Of a DNA stretch of 50,742 bases, positions 42,424 through 50,742 are shown piece by piece. A model generated the notes under the pieces. The model was not told the origin of the DNA. It saw only the letters and a list, made by a program, of their open reading frames with translations, and made no database searches. Numbering within the stretch: position 1 is the first letter of the stretch; every line of letters begins with the position of its first letter. Location: assembly GCA_022509105.1 (NCBI GenBank), contig JAFLTV010000013.1, forward strand, positions 1 to 50,742, read 5' to 3'. The position numbers were made by a program, and so were the translations under genes. This stretch comes from Muribaculaceae bacterium. GTDB lineage: Bacteria; Bacteroidota; Bacteroidia; Bacteroidales; Muribaculaceae.

Positions 42424-45348
42424 TTAAAGCTGAAAGCTTAAGGTATTATTTCCTGAAGTCAAAGGGATTTTATTTTCCTTGTAAATAAAAGTGGCTGTCC
42501 GGTTTTGGGGAATTGTGATTTCAAAATTCACAATATCATTATTCACAGACCATTCACTTTCGATTTTACCAAACGGAGTCTCTTGCCAACCTTTTGCGTA
42601 GGTGAGGGACCCTGAGCTATCGGGTTGAGGTGATATAATAATTTCACCATTATTATCTACATTGATTCCCAAAGAGCGAGTGAGTAACCAGTTCCCTACA
42701 GATCCGAAAGAATAATGATTAAAGGAGTTCATGCTGTTGTTGTTTCCGAATCCCTTTTCATGGGTATATGAATCCAAACGTTCCCAGATTGTGGTGGCAC
42801 CTTGAGTCACAGGATATAACCAGGAAGGGAAATCTTTCATTGTTAAAAGTTTATAGGCCATATCAGAGTTGTCGGTTTTTGAAAGAGCCTCAGATATCCA
42901 AGCCGTTCCAATAAAGCCTGTCATTAATGAAAAAGGAGGACAAAGGTCGCCATTGTCAGCTCTCTTTTCTGTTGAAATTGTTTTTAAGAAATTATCAATA
43001 AATTTAGGCGAGGAATAAACTCCCATGGCTATAGGTAGTGCATAAGAAGCCTGAGTGTTTATGGGCAGACCTTTCTTTTCCGGATTGAATTCCGACCAAA
43101 TTGTTTCATCTGAAGCAGGATCTATGTATGTGTGACGAAAAAAATCGATTCTTTCGTTTCTCAATTTTTCATAATGTTCCGCATCTTTCTCATTGCCTAA
43201 AAGAATAGCCATTTCTTTCATTAAGGTCAAATCATAAATATAATAACATTCCCAAAGCAGAGATTTGTCATTCTGTTCATATTCGGGGCTCAACCAATCT
43301 CCCAAATCTCCCCATTCACGGTTTTGAACAATTATGTTGTTGGTAGGATCAATAGTTTCGTTAGAGAGATATTCCATATATCTTTTCATAGCAGGATAAT
43401 GTTCAGAAATTGTTTCAATGTCTCCCGACGCTTTATAATATTCATAAGGAACAACAATTCCTGCACTCCCCCAAAGGAGCCCTCCAAAACCTTGTCCGAC
43501 AGGAGCTATATCCAGAAATTTCCCGTTTGCTGCTTGAACGTCTCTTATGGAGGTGAGGTATTGTCGAATTAAAGGAGAAATGTCGGCAATTTTGAAAGCT
43601 GTGGGAGAAAAAACAGAGATATCACCCATCCAGCCTAATCTCTCGTTTCTTTGCGGGCAATCTGTAGGTATAGAAATGAAATTGCTCAAGGCAGACCATA
43701 TAATGTTTTGCCATAAACGGTTCACCAACGTATCAGAACATTCGTAATGAGCATTAATTTTCTTTATTGAACTTAAAGCTAATGATTTCACATTTTCAAG
43801 CGGCAGCGGCTGGTCGATTCCTGACAATTCCAGATATCTGTAGCCATGTAAAGTGTAGCGCGGAGAGAAAACTTCTTTTCCTTCTCCTTTAGCAATATAT
43901 TGATCAAAAGACAAAGCCCCTCTTAAATTCTCCGTCATTATCATCCCTGTGTTAGGATAGTATTGTTGCATATCCGGATATAAAACTTCTGCAAAACGCA
44001 GGTTGACTTTCTGGCCCGGTGATAGATTTGAAAGTTCTATATAAGGGACTCCGGCGAAATTTTGTCCCATATCATAAATGTATATTCCGTTTCGCGGTTC
44101 TATAAGTTTTTTCGCTGTTATGGTATCGATAACCGCAACACTATCTCCAAAAGATGGTCTTAAATTTATATTTTCCCAATCTCCTATTGAATTATTCACT
44201 GTTCCTTCCAAAATTATTTCTTGAGCCGGATACCATTCCTTATTTTTCCCGGTCTTTGATGCATCATAGGTTTCACCCATAAAAAAACTGCCGGATTGAA
44301 TCGGACCATCCACAGAAAATATCCATTCTTCCGGGGAAGTGAAAATTGTTTCTGTCTCCCCATTATTGTAAGTCAACTCAATTTCAGCTATAAATGAAGA
44401 CCTGTCTCCGAAATAATTCCAATTTTCAGGGGTATATGTAGCGGGTCCGCTCCACCATCCTTCTGCCAATTGCACCTTTATTTCATTTTCTCCATTTTTA
44501 ATGAAAGGAAGGATATCAAATTCCTCATAAAGATGGGTCTTGTTGTATGCGGTCAATCCCGGGTGAAAATAATCTTGTGAAACTAGACAGTCATTAATGT
44601 AGATATCATATATCCCTCTTGCCGTGGATTTTATTCCGGCCTTAATTATTTTGTCTTTAACATTAAAATTAGTCTTTAATTCGGGGAAACTAACTATTGG
44701 CAGTTCAATTTTTGAAGACCGGTTATAATTTTTAGGAATATTGTAAATTACATTGCCTGGTTCTCTATAATTTTTTATTTTTATATTGCTAATTTCAGAT
44801 TTTCCGGGAGTTGGAATATCAACTGCCATTTGAGCTAAAACCGGGAAAGAAATATAATCACCTCCGGCCCCTATAGGATTAAGATTGAAAGCAGAAAATT
44901 TTTTCCCATTGATAATAAGATCTGTCATTCCGCTGTTAGACCTTATTTCAATTTTATTCTTGCCATTTATCAATTCAGGGTTTTCTACAATTTGAAAAGG
45001 TTTTGCTTTATCGTCTGCAGAATGATATCCGACCCGATAAATTTTCACTTCTTTTAGTCCGTCAAATTCTAAGGCGATATATGAAGAATCCGGTTTATTT
45101 TTAAGATTATAGATATTATAAGCTGAATTTAATAAGCGGGGATCATCAATTCCATATAAAAAAACTGCTTTACCATCGGCATCTAAATCTAAATCGAATT
45201 CAATTACAAAAACCGAAAGGAAATTGCTATTGAAAGGCAAATGAGATTCATCAGTACCGATCCATTTGGCTTTCTCAAAAACTTTTGCTCCCGCTTCTAT
45301 GGATAAAAGAAGGGTAAACAGGATAAAAAGCAGATTTCTTATTTTCAT
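42424..45348 (-). CDS. Alpha-L-rhamnosidase (GH78 type)
   Basis: The 974-residue exported enzyme has a signal peptide (IRNLLFILFTLLLSIEAGA). The N-terminal half contains beta domains (AKWIGTDESHLPF, GIYDIYINDCLVSQDYFHPG, VQLAEGWWSGPATYTPENW). The (alpha/alpha)6 barrel starts near residue 520 and carries the GH78 motif DCPQRNERLGWMGD with a catalytic acid Glu; TTIWERLDSY holds the second Glu. A C-terminal beta domain closes it. GH78 enzymes release L-rhamnose from pectic or other glycans. It follows the esterase-fucosidase gene by 19 bases, so the two are co-expressed from the promoter at 47720-47750. Confidence 0.92.
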   Translation of the reverse strand: MKIRNLLFILFTLLLSIEAGAKVFEKAKWIGTDESHLPFNSNFLSVFVIEFDLDLDADGKAVFLYGIDDPRLLNSAYNIYNLKNKPDSSYIALEFDGLKEVKIYRVGYHSADDKAKPFQIVENPELINGKNKIEIRSNSGMTDLIINGKKFSAFNLNPIGAGGDYISFPVLAQMAVDIPTPGKSEISNIKIKNYREPGNVIYNIPKNYNRSSKIELPIVSFPELKTNFNVKDKIIKAGIKSTARGIYDIYINDCLVSQDYFHPGLTAYNKTHLYEEFDILPFIKNGENEIKVQLAEGWWSGPATYTPENWNYFGDRSSFIAEIELTYNNGETETIFTSPEEWIFSVDGPIQSGSFFMGETYDASKTGKNKEWYPAQEIILEGTVNNSIGDWENINLRPSFGDSVAVIDTITAKKLIEPRNGIYIYDMGQNFAGVPYIELSNLSPGQKVNLRFAEVLYPDMQQYYPNTGMIMTENLRGALSFDQYIAKGEGKEVFSPRYTLHGYRYLELSGIDQPLPLENVKSLALSSIKKINAHYECSDTLVNRLWQNIIWSALSNFISIPTDCPQRNERLGWMGDISVFSPTAFKIADISPLIRQYLTSIRDVQAANGKFLDIAPVGQGFGGLLWGSAGIVVPYEYYKASGDIETISEHYPAMKRYMEYLSNETIDPTNNIIVQNREWGDLGDWLSPEYEQNDKSLLWECYYIYDLTLMKEMAILLGNEKDAEHYEKLRNERIDFFRHTYIDPASDETIWSEFNPEKKGLPINTQASYALPIAMGVYSSPKFIDNFLKTISTEKRADNGDLCPPFSLMTGFIGTAWISEALSKTDNSDMAYKLLTMKDFPSWLYPVTQGATTIWERLDSYTHEKGFGNNNSMNSFNHYSFGSVGNWLLTRSLGINVDNNGEIIISPQPDSSGSLTYAKGWQETPFGKIESEWSVNNDIVNFEITIPQNRTATFIYKENKIPLTSGNNTLSFQL

Positions 45349-45367
45349 ATGACCTTATAAATCTGAT

Positions 45368-47683
45368 TTATTTTTTCATTAATTTCAAGACAGGAGCGAT
45401 TTGATTGGTTTTCTCTTTAGGCAATTTTACTCTTACTCCTTTACCGTCTTGTGAGAATTTCACAGGTCCGTAACCAAGCAATTCAATATTATATGTTGGG
45501 AAATTGTCAAGTGAAACAGATTTGATTTCAATTATGCCATTTTCGGGCCATCCTAAAGCAATGGCATAAAGGTCATCTCCTTTAGTGGTAAATCTTATTT
45601 CTGAAGAAGAGGCTTTGGTGTAAGCATCTTCATTAAAGCCTTGAGCGTTAATCTTAATATCAGCATCGGCTATTGGGCCTTCACCGAATTTTATCCATGG
45701 CCGTGTGGCATATATAGCCTCTCCATTTTGATTCATCCAATTTCTTAATTCGAGCAATATTTCATATTCTTTTTCATCGAAAGTGCCATCACCACGCAAT
45801 GGAATATTAAGAAGAAGATTGCCGTTTTTACTAACAACATCGGCAAGGAGTTTCACAACCTGGGAAGCGGATTTATACCAGTTGTTCTCATATATGGAAT
45901 TGTTATAATGCCAGCCACCAATACATGTGCAGGTTTGCCATGGAATTTCAGAAATTTGGTTGGGAGCCCCTCTTTCTACATCCCACACCATTGTTTTCTT
46001 TTGTTCGTCGTCAAGAATCTTGCCGAATATGACTCCTTCCAGCTTCCCTTCGTTTTTCTCCATATCGGAATTATAAAAATGAGATGCAATTTTCAGGCCG
46101 GCATCACTAATAGGGTAGAATGGAAGGACAGTCACATCAAAATAAAGCAGGTCAGGTTTATACCGGTTGATTACGTCAAGAGTGCGGTCATAAAAATTCG
46201 TGACAAATTCCCGTGATGGTTTAGAGGCTCCGTTTTCCCAACCCCATTGGCTATGTATCATTCCGTCTGACCAGCTGCCATAACTCGGCTCATGATCCTG
46301 TTGATATAGCATTTGGGGGTCTAAACCTTCCCACCATTTTCCTTTTCCATCTTTTTTAGAAAGTTTTCCATCATAATAAACGCCTGATTTCTCACCGTGT
46401 CGGTCGTATCGTTGAGCCGGTTCATACCATATCCATGCATGATCGGCATGTAAAGATACTCCAAAAGGAAGATCATTCTTTTTTGCTGCTTCCGACCATT
46501 CTGCCAATATATCTCTTTCGGCACCAATATTTTTGGAATTCCAGTGTTGATATTGAGAATCCCAAAGGTCAAAATTATCATGGTGGTTGCCTAAAACCAT
46601 GAAATATTTGGCTCCTACGGATTTATATAAAGAAACCAAAGAATCAGGATTCCAATTTTCAGCCTTAAATAGAGGAAGAATATCTTTAAAGCCTACTTCA
46701 GAAGGGTGTCCGTATTTTTCAACATGATATTTGTAAGCATCACTTCCTTCCTGATATAGAGAACGGGCCATCCAGTCGCCGCTCCCTTCCACACATTGAG
46801 GACCCCAGTGTGCCCAAATGCCAAATTTTGCGTCTCTAAACCATTCCGGCACTTCATATTGCTTTAAGGACTCCCAAGTCGGCTCAAACTTTCCTTCCGC
46901 CATTTTTTCATTATCTTCCGAAACATAAATGAAATCTGTTGAAGGCGACAACCATTCTTTAGCCATACGATAATGCATTGCTGTTGTAGGATGGATACCA
47001 TCCCATACCCAATAGCTCATTTCAGGATTTTCTTCGGCAAGTTTATCCGTCAGTATATTGAAATCCACTAACTCTACTTTGCCCGATTTTCTTTCGATAA
47101 CTATTTCTCTGATGATGGCTGCAATGCTGTCTACTCCGGCTTTTCTTAATTCAAAATTTGATGAGTTTCCTACATATCCTGCTTTAGCCACAAAAGGAGT
47201 GCAAACCACAATCTTTGTGTCGGGTAATCGGGAATGAGTATAATCAATAAGGGAATCTAATTCTTGCCTGTAGTGTGTGAAATCAAATTCTGTTAAAGAT
47301 GAAGGATTATTTTCAAGCCAATAATGGATGTCATTGGTGCCGGCTAATAAGGAGACCACATCCGGCTTATGAGCGATTACGTCATTATCCCATCTGGCAG
47401 CTATCTGATTCAAAGTCTCACCGCTAATTCCCCTATTAATGAATTCATACTCCTCTTCAGGACTGTTTCCACTCAATTCTCCCGCTATCATTTCAACATA
47501 TCCATGACCTAACAAATGGTTTTTATCCCATTGATTTCTTTGATCTGTGCTACATGGATAGCCTGAAGGCGAACCCCAGTTTCCATCAGTTATCGAATCT
47601 CCGATGAAAAGGAAGGTATTTGCAAAAGCGAAGACACAGGATGCAAAAAGAAAAATGATGACGGGTAAAAATCTTTTATTCAT
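45368..47683 (-). CDS. SGNH esterase-GH29 alpha-L-fucosidase fusion
   Basis: From the ATG at 47683 the product has 771 residues with a signal peptide (MNKRFLPVIIFLFASCVFAF). The longer frame to 47749 is unlikely because the promoter lies inside it. Residues 22-255 are an SGNH hydrolase: FIGDSITDG with Ser30, GTNDIHYW, and the late block WDGIHPTTAMHY with the Asp/His pair, typical of carbohydrate acetylesterases. Residues about 280-771 match GH29: EVPEWFRDAKFGIWAHWGPQ, LGNHHDNFDLW and YKPDLLYFDVTVLPF with the probable nucleophile Asp. One chain may thus remove an acetyl group and a terminal fucose from the same glycan. Confidence 0.9.
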   Translation of the reverse strand: MNKRFLPVIIFLFASCVFAFANTFLFIGDSITDGNWGSPSGYPCSTDQRNQWDKNHLLGHGYVEMIAGELSGNSPEEEYEFINRGISGETLNQIAARWDNDVIAHKPDVVSLLAGTNDIHYWLENNPSSLTEFDFTHYRQELDSLIDYTHSRLPDTKIVVCTPFVAKAGYVGNSSNFELRKAGVDSIAAIIREIVIERKSGKVELVDFNILTDKLAEENPEMSYWVWDGIHPTTAMHYRMAKEWLSPSTDFIYVSEDNEKMAEGKFEPTWESLKQYEVPEWFRDAKFGIWAHWGPQCVEGSGDWMARSLYQEGSDAYKYHVEKYGHPSEVGFKDILPLFKAENWNPDSLVSLYKSVGAKYFMVLGNHHDNFDLWDSQYQHWNSKNIGAERDILAEWSEAAKKNDLPFGVSLHADHAWIWYEPAQRYDRHGEKSGVYYDGKLSKKDGKGKWWEGLDPQMLYQQDHEPSYGSWSDGMIHSQWGWENGASKPSREFVTNFYDRTLDVINRYKPDLLYFDVTVLPFYPISDAGLKIASHFYNSDMEKNEGKLEGVIFGKILDDEQKKTMVWDVERGAPNQISEIPWQTCTCIGGWHYNNSIYENNWYKSASQVVKLLADVVSKNGNLLLNIPLRGDGTFDEKEYEILLELRNWMNQNGEAIYATRPWIKFGEGPIADADIKINAQGFNEDAYTKASSSEIRFTTKGDDLYAIALGWPENGIIEIKSVSLDNFPTYNIELLGYGPVKFSQDGKGVRVKLPKEKTNQIAPVLKLMKK

Positions 47684-47719
47684 AATGTTCCGGATAAGAG
47701 CCAATAATTCATTCTTTTG

Positions 47720-47750
47720 CAAATATACAAACTTAACATCATATATCAAA
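47720..47750 (-). promoter_or_regulatory. Consensus promoter of the fucosidase-rhamnosidase operon
   Basis: TTTG (47750-47747), a 19-base spacer and TATATTTG (47727-47720) on the minus strand match the Bacteroidetes pattern exactly. The start site would be near 47713, about 30 bases before the ATG at 47683, which fixes that start codon. Confidence 0.7.
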
Positions 47751-47875
47751 TCTCGGGAACTATTGTCTTTTTTAAGTAGAGGATTTTATTGTAAATTTGT
47801 AATGTTGAAAAACGTCATTCATGCAAAAATAGAAGAAATTTATAGAATAAAAAAAGCAAATTAAATTCAAAAAAA

Positions 47876-48439
47876 ATGACAATAGAAGAGTTTAAAGAAT
47901 ACGCGAAAATAGGGAAACCTTTTGATACGGAGGAATTGTTTGAAATCCTCAATAAACAGAACGATGAGGCTCGGAAAATTACGTGTGAATTAAACGGACG
48001 ATATCATCCGATGGAAGAAATAAGGGAACTGATGTCTAAGCTATTGGGATATAAAGTTTCGGATACACTCAGAGTCTTCCCTCCGTTTTACACTGATTTC
48101 GGAAGAAATATAGAATTGGGAGAAAATGTTTTCATTAATGCTTGTTGTCAGTTTCAGGATCAAGGAGGAATTAAGATCGGGGATAATTGTCTTATCGGTC
48201 ACAATGTAGTAATCGCCACCTTGAATCATGATATGAACCCGAAAAGACGTTGGGTTTGCATTCCTAAAAGGATAGAAATAGGAAATAATGTATGGATCGG
48301 ATCAAATTCCACCGTTTTGGCAGGAGTGAAAATCGGAGATAACGCTGTTATAGCAGCCGGATCTGTGGTTACAAAAGATGTGGAAGCAGATACGGTGGTA
48401 GGAGGAATTCCTGCTCGTTTTATAAAAATGATAGAATGA
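47876..48439 (+). CDS. Maltose/galactoside O-acetyltransferase-like LbH protein
   Basis: The 187-residue acetyltransferase has an N-terminal helical lid ([20 protein letters not shown]) and then left-handed beta-helix hexapeptide repeats ([61 protein letters not shown]). The catalytic histidine is in ATLNHDMNP. Members transfer acetyl from acetyl-CoA to sugar hydroxyls. A -7-like TAAATTTG box lies at 47792-47799. It leads a plus-strand run with a second, diverged copy of the same family. Confidence 0.88.
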   Translation: MTIEEFKEYAKIGKPFDTEELFEILNKQNDEARKITCELNGRYHPMEEIRELMSKLLGYKVSDTLRVFPPFYTDFGRNIELGENVFINACCQFQDQGGIKIGDNCLIGHNVVIATLNHDMNPKRRWVCIPKRIEIGNNVWIGSNSTVLAGVKIGDNAVIAAGSVVTKDVEADTVVGGIPARFIKMIE

Positions 48440-48499
48440 CACATCGACAGATTATTCATAGAAGCGTTGTAAAAGATTAGACAAAGAGAAACTGAGGAT

Positions 48500-49066
48500 A
48501 TGACTGAATTTGAAGAAATTTGGCAAAAGATGATGAGTGGAGAAGAATATGATGCCACTCATTCAGGATTGAGGGAGAAGCTTCAGCAAACAAGAATGAC
48601 TATATGGCGATTCAATAGCCTGCGGCCGGATCAGACTGTGGAAATGAATGAAGTCTTGAAAAGTTTGTTTGGTTCAATAGGGGAAAGATTCATTATTAAT
48701 CAACCCTTCAAATGTGATTATGGTTGTAATATTTTCTTAGGTGAAGATTGCTTTATCAATTTCAATTGCACAATACTTGATGAAGCCAAAGTAACCATCG
48801 GTGACAATGCTTTTCTTGGTCCAAATGTCAGTATCTATACGGCTTGCCATCCTTTGGAGTCGGAGAAGAGGAATCAATTTATTGAATGGGCTGAGCCTGT
48901 AACGATAGGAAACAATGTATGGATAGGAGGGAATGTAACTATACTTCCCGGAGTGACAATAGACGATAATGTAGTGGTGGGAGCCGGTTCTGTTGTAACT
49001 AAAAATATTCCCTCAAATGTAGTGGTTGCAGGAAATCCCGCCAAAATTATTAAAGAAATAAACTGA
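48500..49066 (+). CDS. LbH O-acetyltransferase, second paralogue
   Basis: The 188-residue protein has the same architecture as its upstream neighbour: an N-terminal helical segment (GLREKLQQTRMTIWRFN) and hexapeptide repeats ([64 protein letters not shown]). The catalytic His lies in IYTACHPLES. The two differ enough that this is not a recent duplication. It precedes the membrane-protein gene by 3 bases, suggesting coupling. The substrate is unknown; maltose acetyltransferase is only the nominal family name. Confidence 0.87.
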   Translation: MTEFEEIWQKMMSGEEYDATHSGLREKLQQTRMTIWRFNSLRPDQTVEMNEVLKSLFGSIGERFIINQPFKCDYGCNIFLGEDCFINFNCTILDEAKVTIGDNAFLGPNVSIYTACHPLESEKRNQFIEWAEPVTIGNNVWIGGNVTILPGVTIDDNVVVGAGSVVTKNIPSNVVVAGNPAKIIKEIN

Positions 49067-49069
49067 AGG

Positions 49070-49846
49070 ATGAAGACAAGTTTCTATTTCTTTTTATGGA
49101 TTATCATTTACCCGTTGCTAGGATTGATTCATAGTCCATGGATTTATCAGAATTCATTCATAGTAGCATTAGTGGTTGTGTGGGCATTATCTTGGATTCT
49201 TAATAAGAATATGCCTGAAACACTGACCTATGAGAGAGTGACGGAAATGGCCACAATTCTTGAAGAAGTTTACACAGGCAATGTGAAAGCATTTATGCAA
49301 AGACTTTCAAGGATGGTTACAATTGAGTTTGTAACGGCAGTATATATGGGAGTAGCTTTTGTATTCATTCTTTTCTCCATGGTGAGAGGAAGTGCTGATG
49401 ACTGGATTGCACTTCTGATATTCGGTTTTTTTGCTTTTGCCACGATTTCGAGAGCTGTAAAACTGAATCAGGTTTACAAAAGAATAAAATATAATCCTAC
49501 TCCTGATGAATGTGCAACAGTGGTGGAAGAGACATTCCGGTTTGATTATGCGGGATATTATAACAGCCGTATCCACACAACTGCCGAAGCTATGCTTCCC
49601 CCGCAACCAAAACATTTCAAGGCTTTTCAAATTTTCTCACTGATTATCGCTATAATTTGTGCATTGTTCGGACTTTTCTATCTTATAATGTCGATAATTA
49701 TATTGGTGGAGAACAGGAGTGCTGAAGCAATTTCCGGCGGGATAATGTATTTTCTCTATGGTTCCTTAGCGGCTTATTTCGGAATAAAAGATTCAGCGAC
49801 CTGCTTTAATTATTTCAAAAGAAGAAAAAAATCACTCTCTATTTAA
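49070..49846 (+). CDS. Polytopic membrane protein of unknown function
   Basis: The 258-residue protein has about six hydrophobic segments, starting at SFYFFLWIIIYPLLGL, FIVALVVVWALSWIL, FVTAVYMGVAFVFILF, WIALLIFGFFAFATI, FQIFSLIIAIICALFGLFYLI and GGIMYFLYGSLAAYFGI, with short soluble loops. A conserved-looking cytoplasmic loop contains NPTPDECATVVEETFRF. No transporter or enzyme motif is visible. It starts 3 bases after the second acetyltransferase stop, so the two are probably translated together. Confidence 0.8.
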   Translation: MKTSFYFFLWIIIYPLLGLIHSPWIYQNSFIVALVVVWALSWILNKNMPETLTYERVTEMATILEEVYTGNVKAFMQRLSRMVTIEFVTAVYMGVAFVFILFSMVRGSADDWIALLIFGFFAFATISRAVKLNQVYKRIKYNPTPDECATVVEETFRFDYAGYYNSRIHTTAEAMLPPQPKHFKAFQIFSLIIAIICALFGLFYLIMSIIILVENRSAEAISGGIMYFLYGSLAAYFGIKDSATCFNYFKRRKKSLSI

Positions 49847-49902
49847 TAATAGATTAACCATTTAAAAAATAGCAAGGTAATTAATAAAGAAAAATAAAAT
49901 TT

Positions 49903-50703
49903 ATGGACAAATCAATTGCATTGATGGGAGCGGTTTGCGGAGATATCATGGGTTCACCCTACGAATATTGGAGATCAAGGACAAAGAAATATGATTTCAA
50001 TCCTTTCCCTCCCAGAGCGAAATTCACTGATGACACAGTGATGTCAATAGCCGTGGCAGATTGGGTTATGCATGGAGGAAGTGTGGGGGCATATCTTCAG
50101 AAATGGGGGAGAAAATATCCCAATGCAGGATTTGGAGGTATGTTCCGTCAATGGCTAAAGGAGGAGGATCCGGAACCCTATAATAGTTTTGGTAACGGTT
50201 CTGCCATGAGAGTAAGTGCCATAGGATGTGCCTTTGATACTTTAGAAGAAACTTTAAAGAAGGCAAAGGAGAGTGCAGAAGTTACTCATAATCATCCGGA
50301 AGGTGTTAAAGGGGCACAGGCGACTGCAGCGGCAATCTTTATGGCTAGAACCGGTGGATCCAAGGAGGAAATCAAGAACTATATATCAGAAACATTTGGT
50401 TATGATTTATCTCGCACATGCAAGGATATAAGGCCAAAATATAAGTTTGACGCTACCTGCCAGGGAAGTGTGCCGGAATCTATAATTTGTTTTCTTGAAA
50501 GCAATGATTATGAGGATTGTGTAAGGTTGGCTGTTTCCATGGGAGGGGATGCTGACACTATGGGAGCGATAGCAGGGAGTATTGCGGCGGCTTTTTATGG
50601 AGAAATCCCTGTTACTATCCATGAAAAATGTTGGAATAAATTACCCGATGATATACGCCAGATTATAACTGAATTCAGAGAATTTACCCAGATACCCGGT
50701 TAA
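49903..50703 (+). CDS. ADP-ribosylglycohydrolase (DraG-type)
   Basis: The 266-residue all-helical hydrolase shows the family signatures: GAVCGDIMGSPYEY at the N-terminus, the metal-binding FTDDTVM, GNGSAMRVSAIG, THNHPEGVKGAQATAAAIF, and the C-terminal metal motif MGGDADTMGAIAGSIAAAFYG. Members remove ADP-ribose from proteins or small molecules using magnesium or manganese. Here it sits at the end of the plus-strand run with acetyltransferases. No partner ADP-ribosyltransferase is visible in the window. The length is normal for the family. Confidence 0.93.
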   Translation: MDKSIALMGAVCGDIMGSPYEYWRSRTKKYDFNPFPPRAKFTDDTVMSIAVADWVMHGGSVGAYLQKWGRKYPNAGFGGMFRQWLKEEDPEPYNSFGNGSAMRVSAIGCAFDTLEETLKKAKESAEVTHNHPEGVKGAQATAAAIFMARTGGSKEEIKNYISETFGYDLSRTCKDIRPKYKFDATCQGSVPESIICFLESNDYEDCVRLAVSMGGDADTMGAIAGSIAAAFYGEIPVTIHEKCWNKLPDDIRQIITEFREFTQIPG

Positions 50704-50742
50704 TAATATGTATTGTTATAAATATCCTCATCCTGCAGTCAC

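Noticed and set aside
47684..47749. 22-residue extension of the esterase-fucosidase
   Set aside because: The exact-consensus promoter and its likely start site fall inside this stretch, so it would not be translated.

Overview
The window is a stretch of a Bacteroidales chromosome, possibly Muribaculaceae or a relative (the family is an inference). Three things point there. Several promoters fit the Bacteroidetes TTTG-N19/20-TAnnTTTG pattern, Shine-Dalgarno sites are mostly absent, and the content is typical of the order: type V (Mfa/Fim) pili, glycoside hydrolases and a TolC-RND-MFP efflux operon. I see no tRNA, rRNA, CRISPR array or intact insertion sequence.

Region 1 (92-7283, minus strand) is the most unusual part. 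It is a tightly packed nine-gene operon, AT-rich by eye. In order of transcription it encodes a 93-residue unknown protein, a 40-residue three-cysteine peptide (6825-6947), a radical SAM/SPASM enzyme, a metal-dependent amidohydrolase (ATGA overlap), a 63-residue protein with four CxxC pairs, a TIR-like protein with Sel1 repeats, a second TIR-like protein, and two membrane proteins. I read the head as a ribosomally made, radical SAM-modified peptide (RiPP) pathway. The tail looks like a TIR-like/membrane module of the kind seen in conflict or signalling systems. A consensus promoter for the operon lies inside a segment bounded by imperfect inverted repeats (7412-7428 and 7637-7653), so a phase-variable switch is possible.

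Region 2 (7691-10142, minus) holds a membrane-anchored Ser/Thr kinase preceded by an overlapping unknown gene with a conserved-looking N-terminal helical domain, then a small PAS-domain protein. A strong terminator separates the kinase from the RiPP operon. Region 3 (10266-13061) holds a GH2 beta-galactosidase-like enzyme and a divergent 37-residue cationic peptide gene with its own consensus promoter.

Region 4 (13133-34970, minus) is a roughly 22-kb, ten-gene type V pilus operon with a consensus promoter at 35049-35080. DUF3575 and DUF3868/OmpA-like envelope proteins come first. They are followed by an Mfa1-like shaft protein, an Mfa2/FimB-like anchor, a second Mfa1-like protein and five very large lipoproteins in an alternating A/B paralogue pattern. 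The last gene carries a FISUMP domain. Seven of the eight structural lipoproteins show a Ser/Thr-Arg processing-like site after the lipid cysteine; only the presumed anchor lacks it.

Region 5 (35325-50703) contains a small plus-strand protein and a three-gene RND efflux operon (minus, with 4-base overlaps). Next come a thioredoxin-type glutathione peroxidase and a two-gene glycan operon (an SGNH esterase-GH29 fusion, then GH78 rhamnosidase) with its own consensus promoter. On the plus strand a run of two LbH acetyltransferases, a membrane protein and an ADP-ribosylglycohydrolase closes the window.
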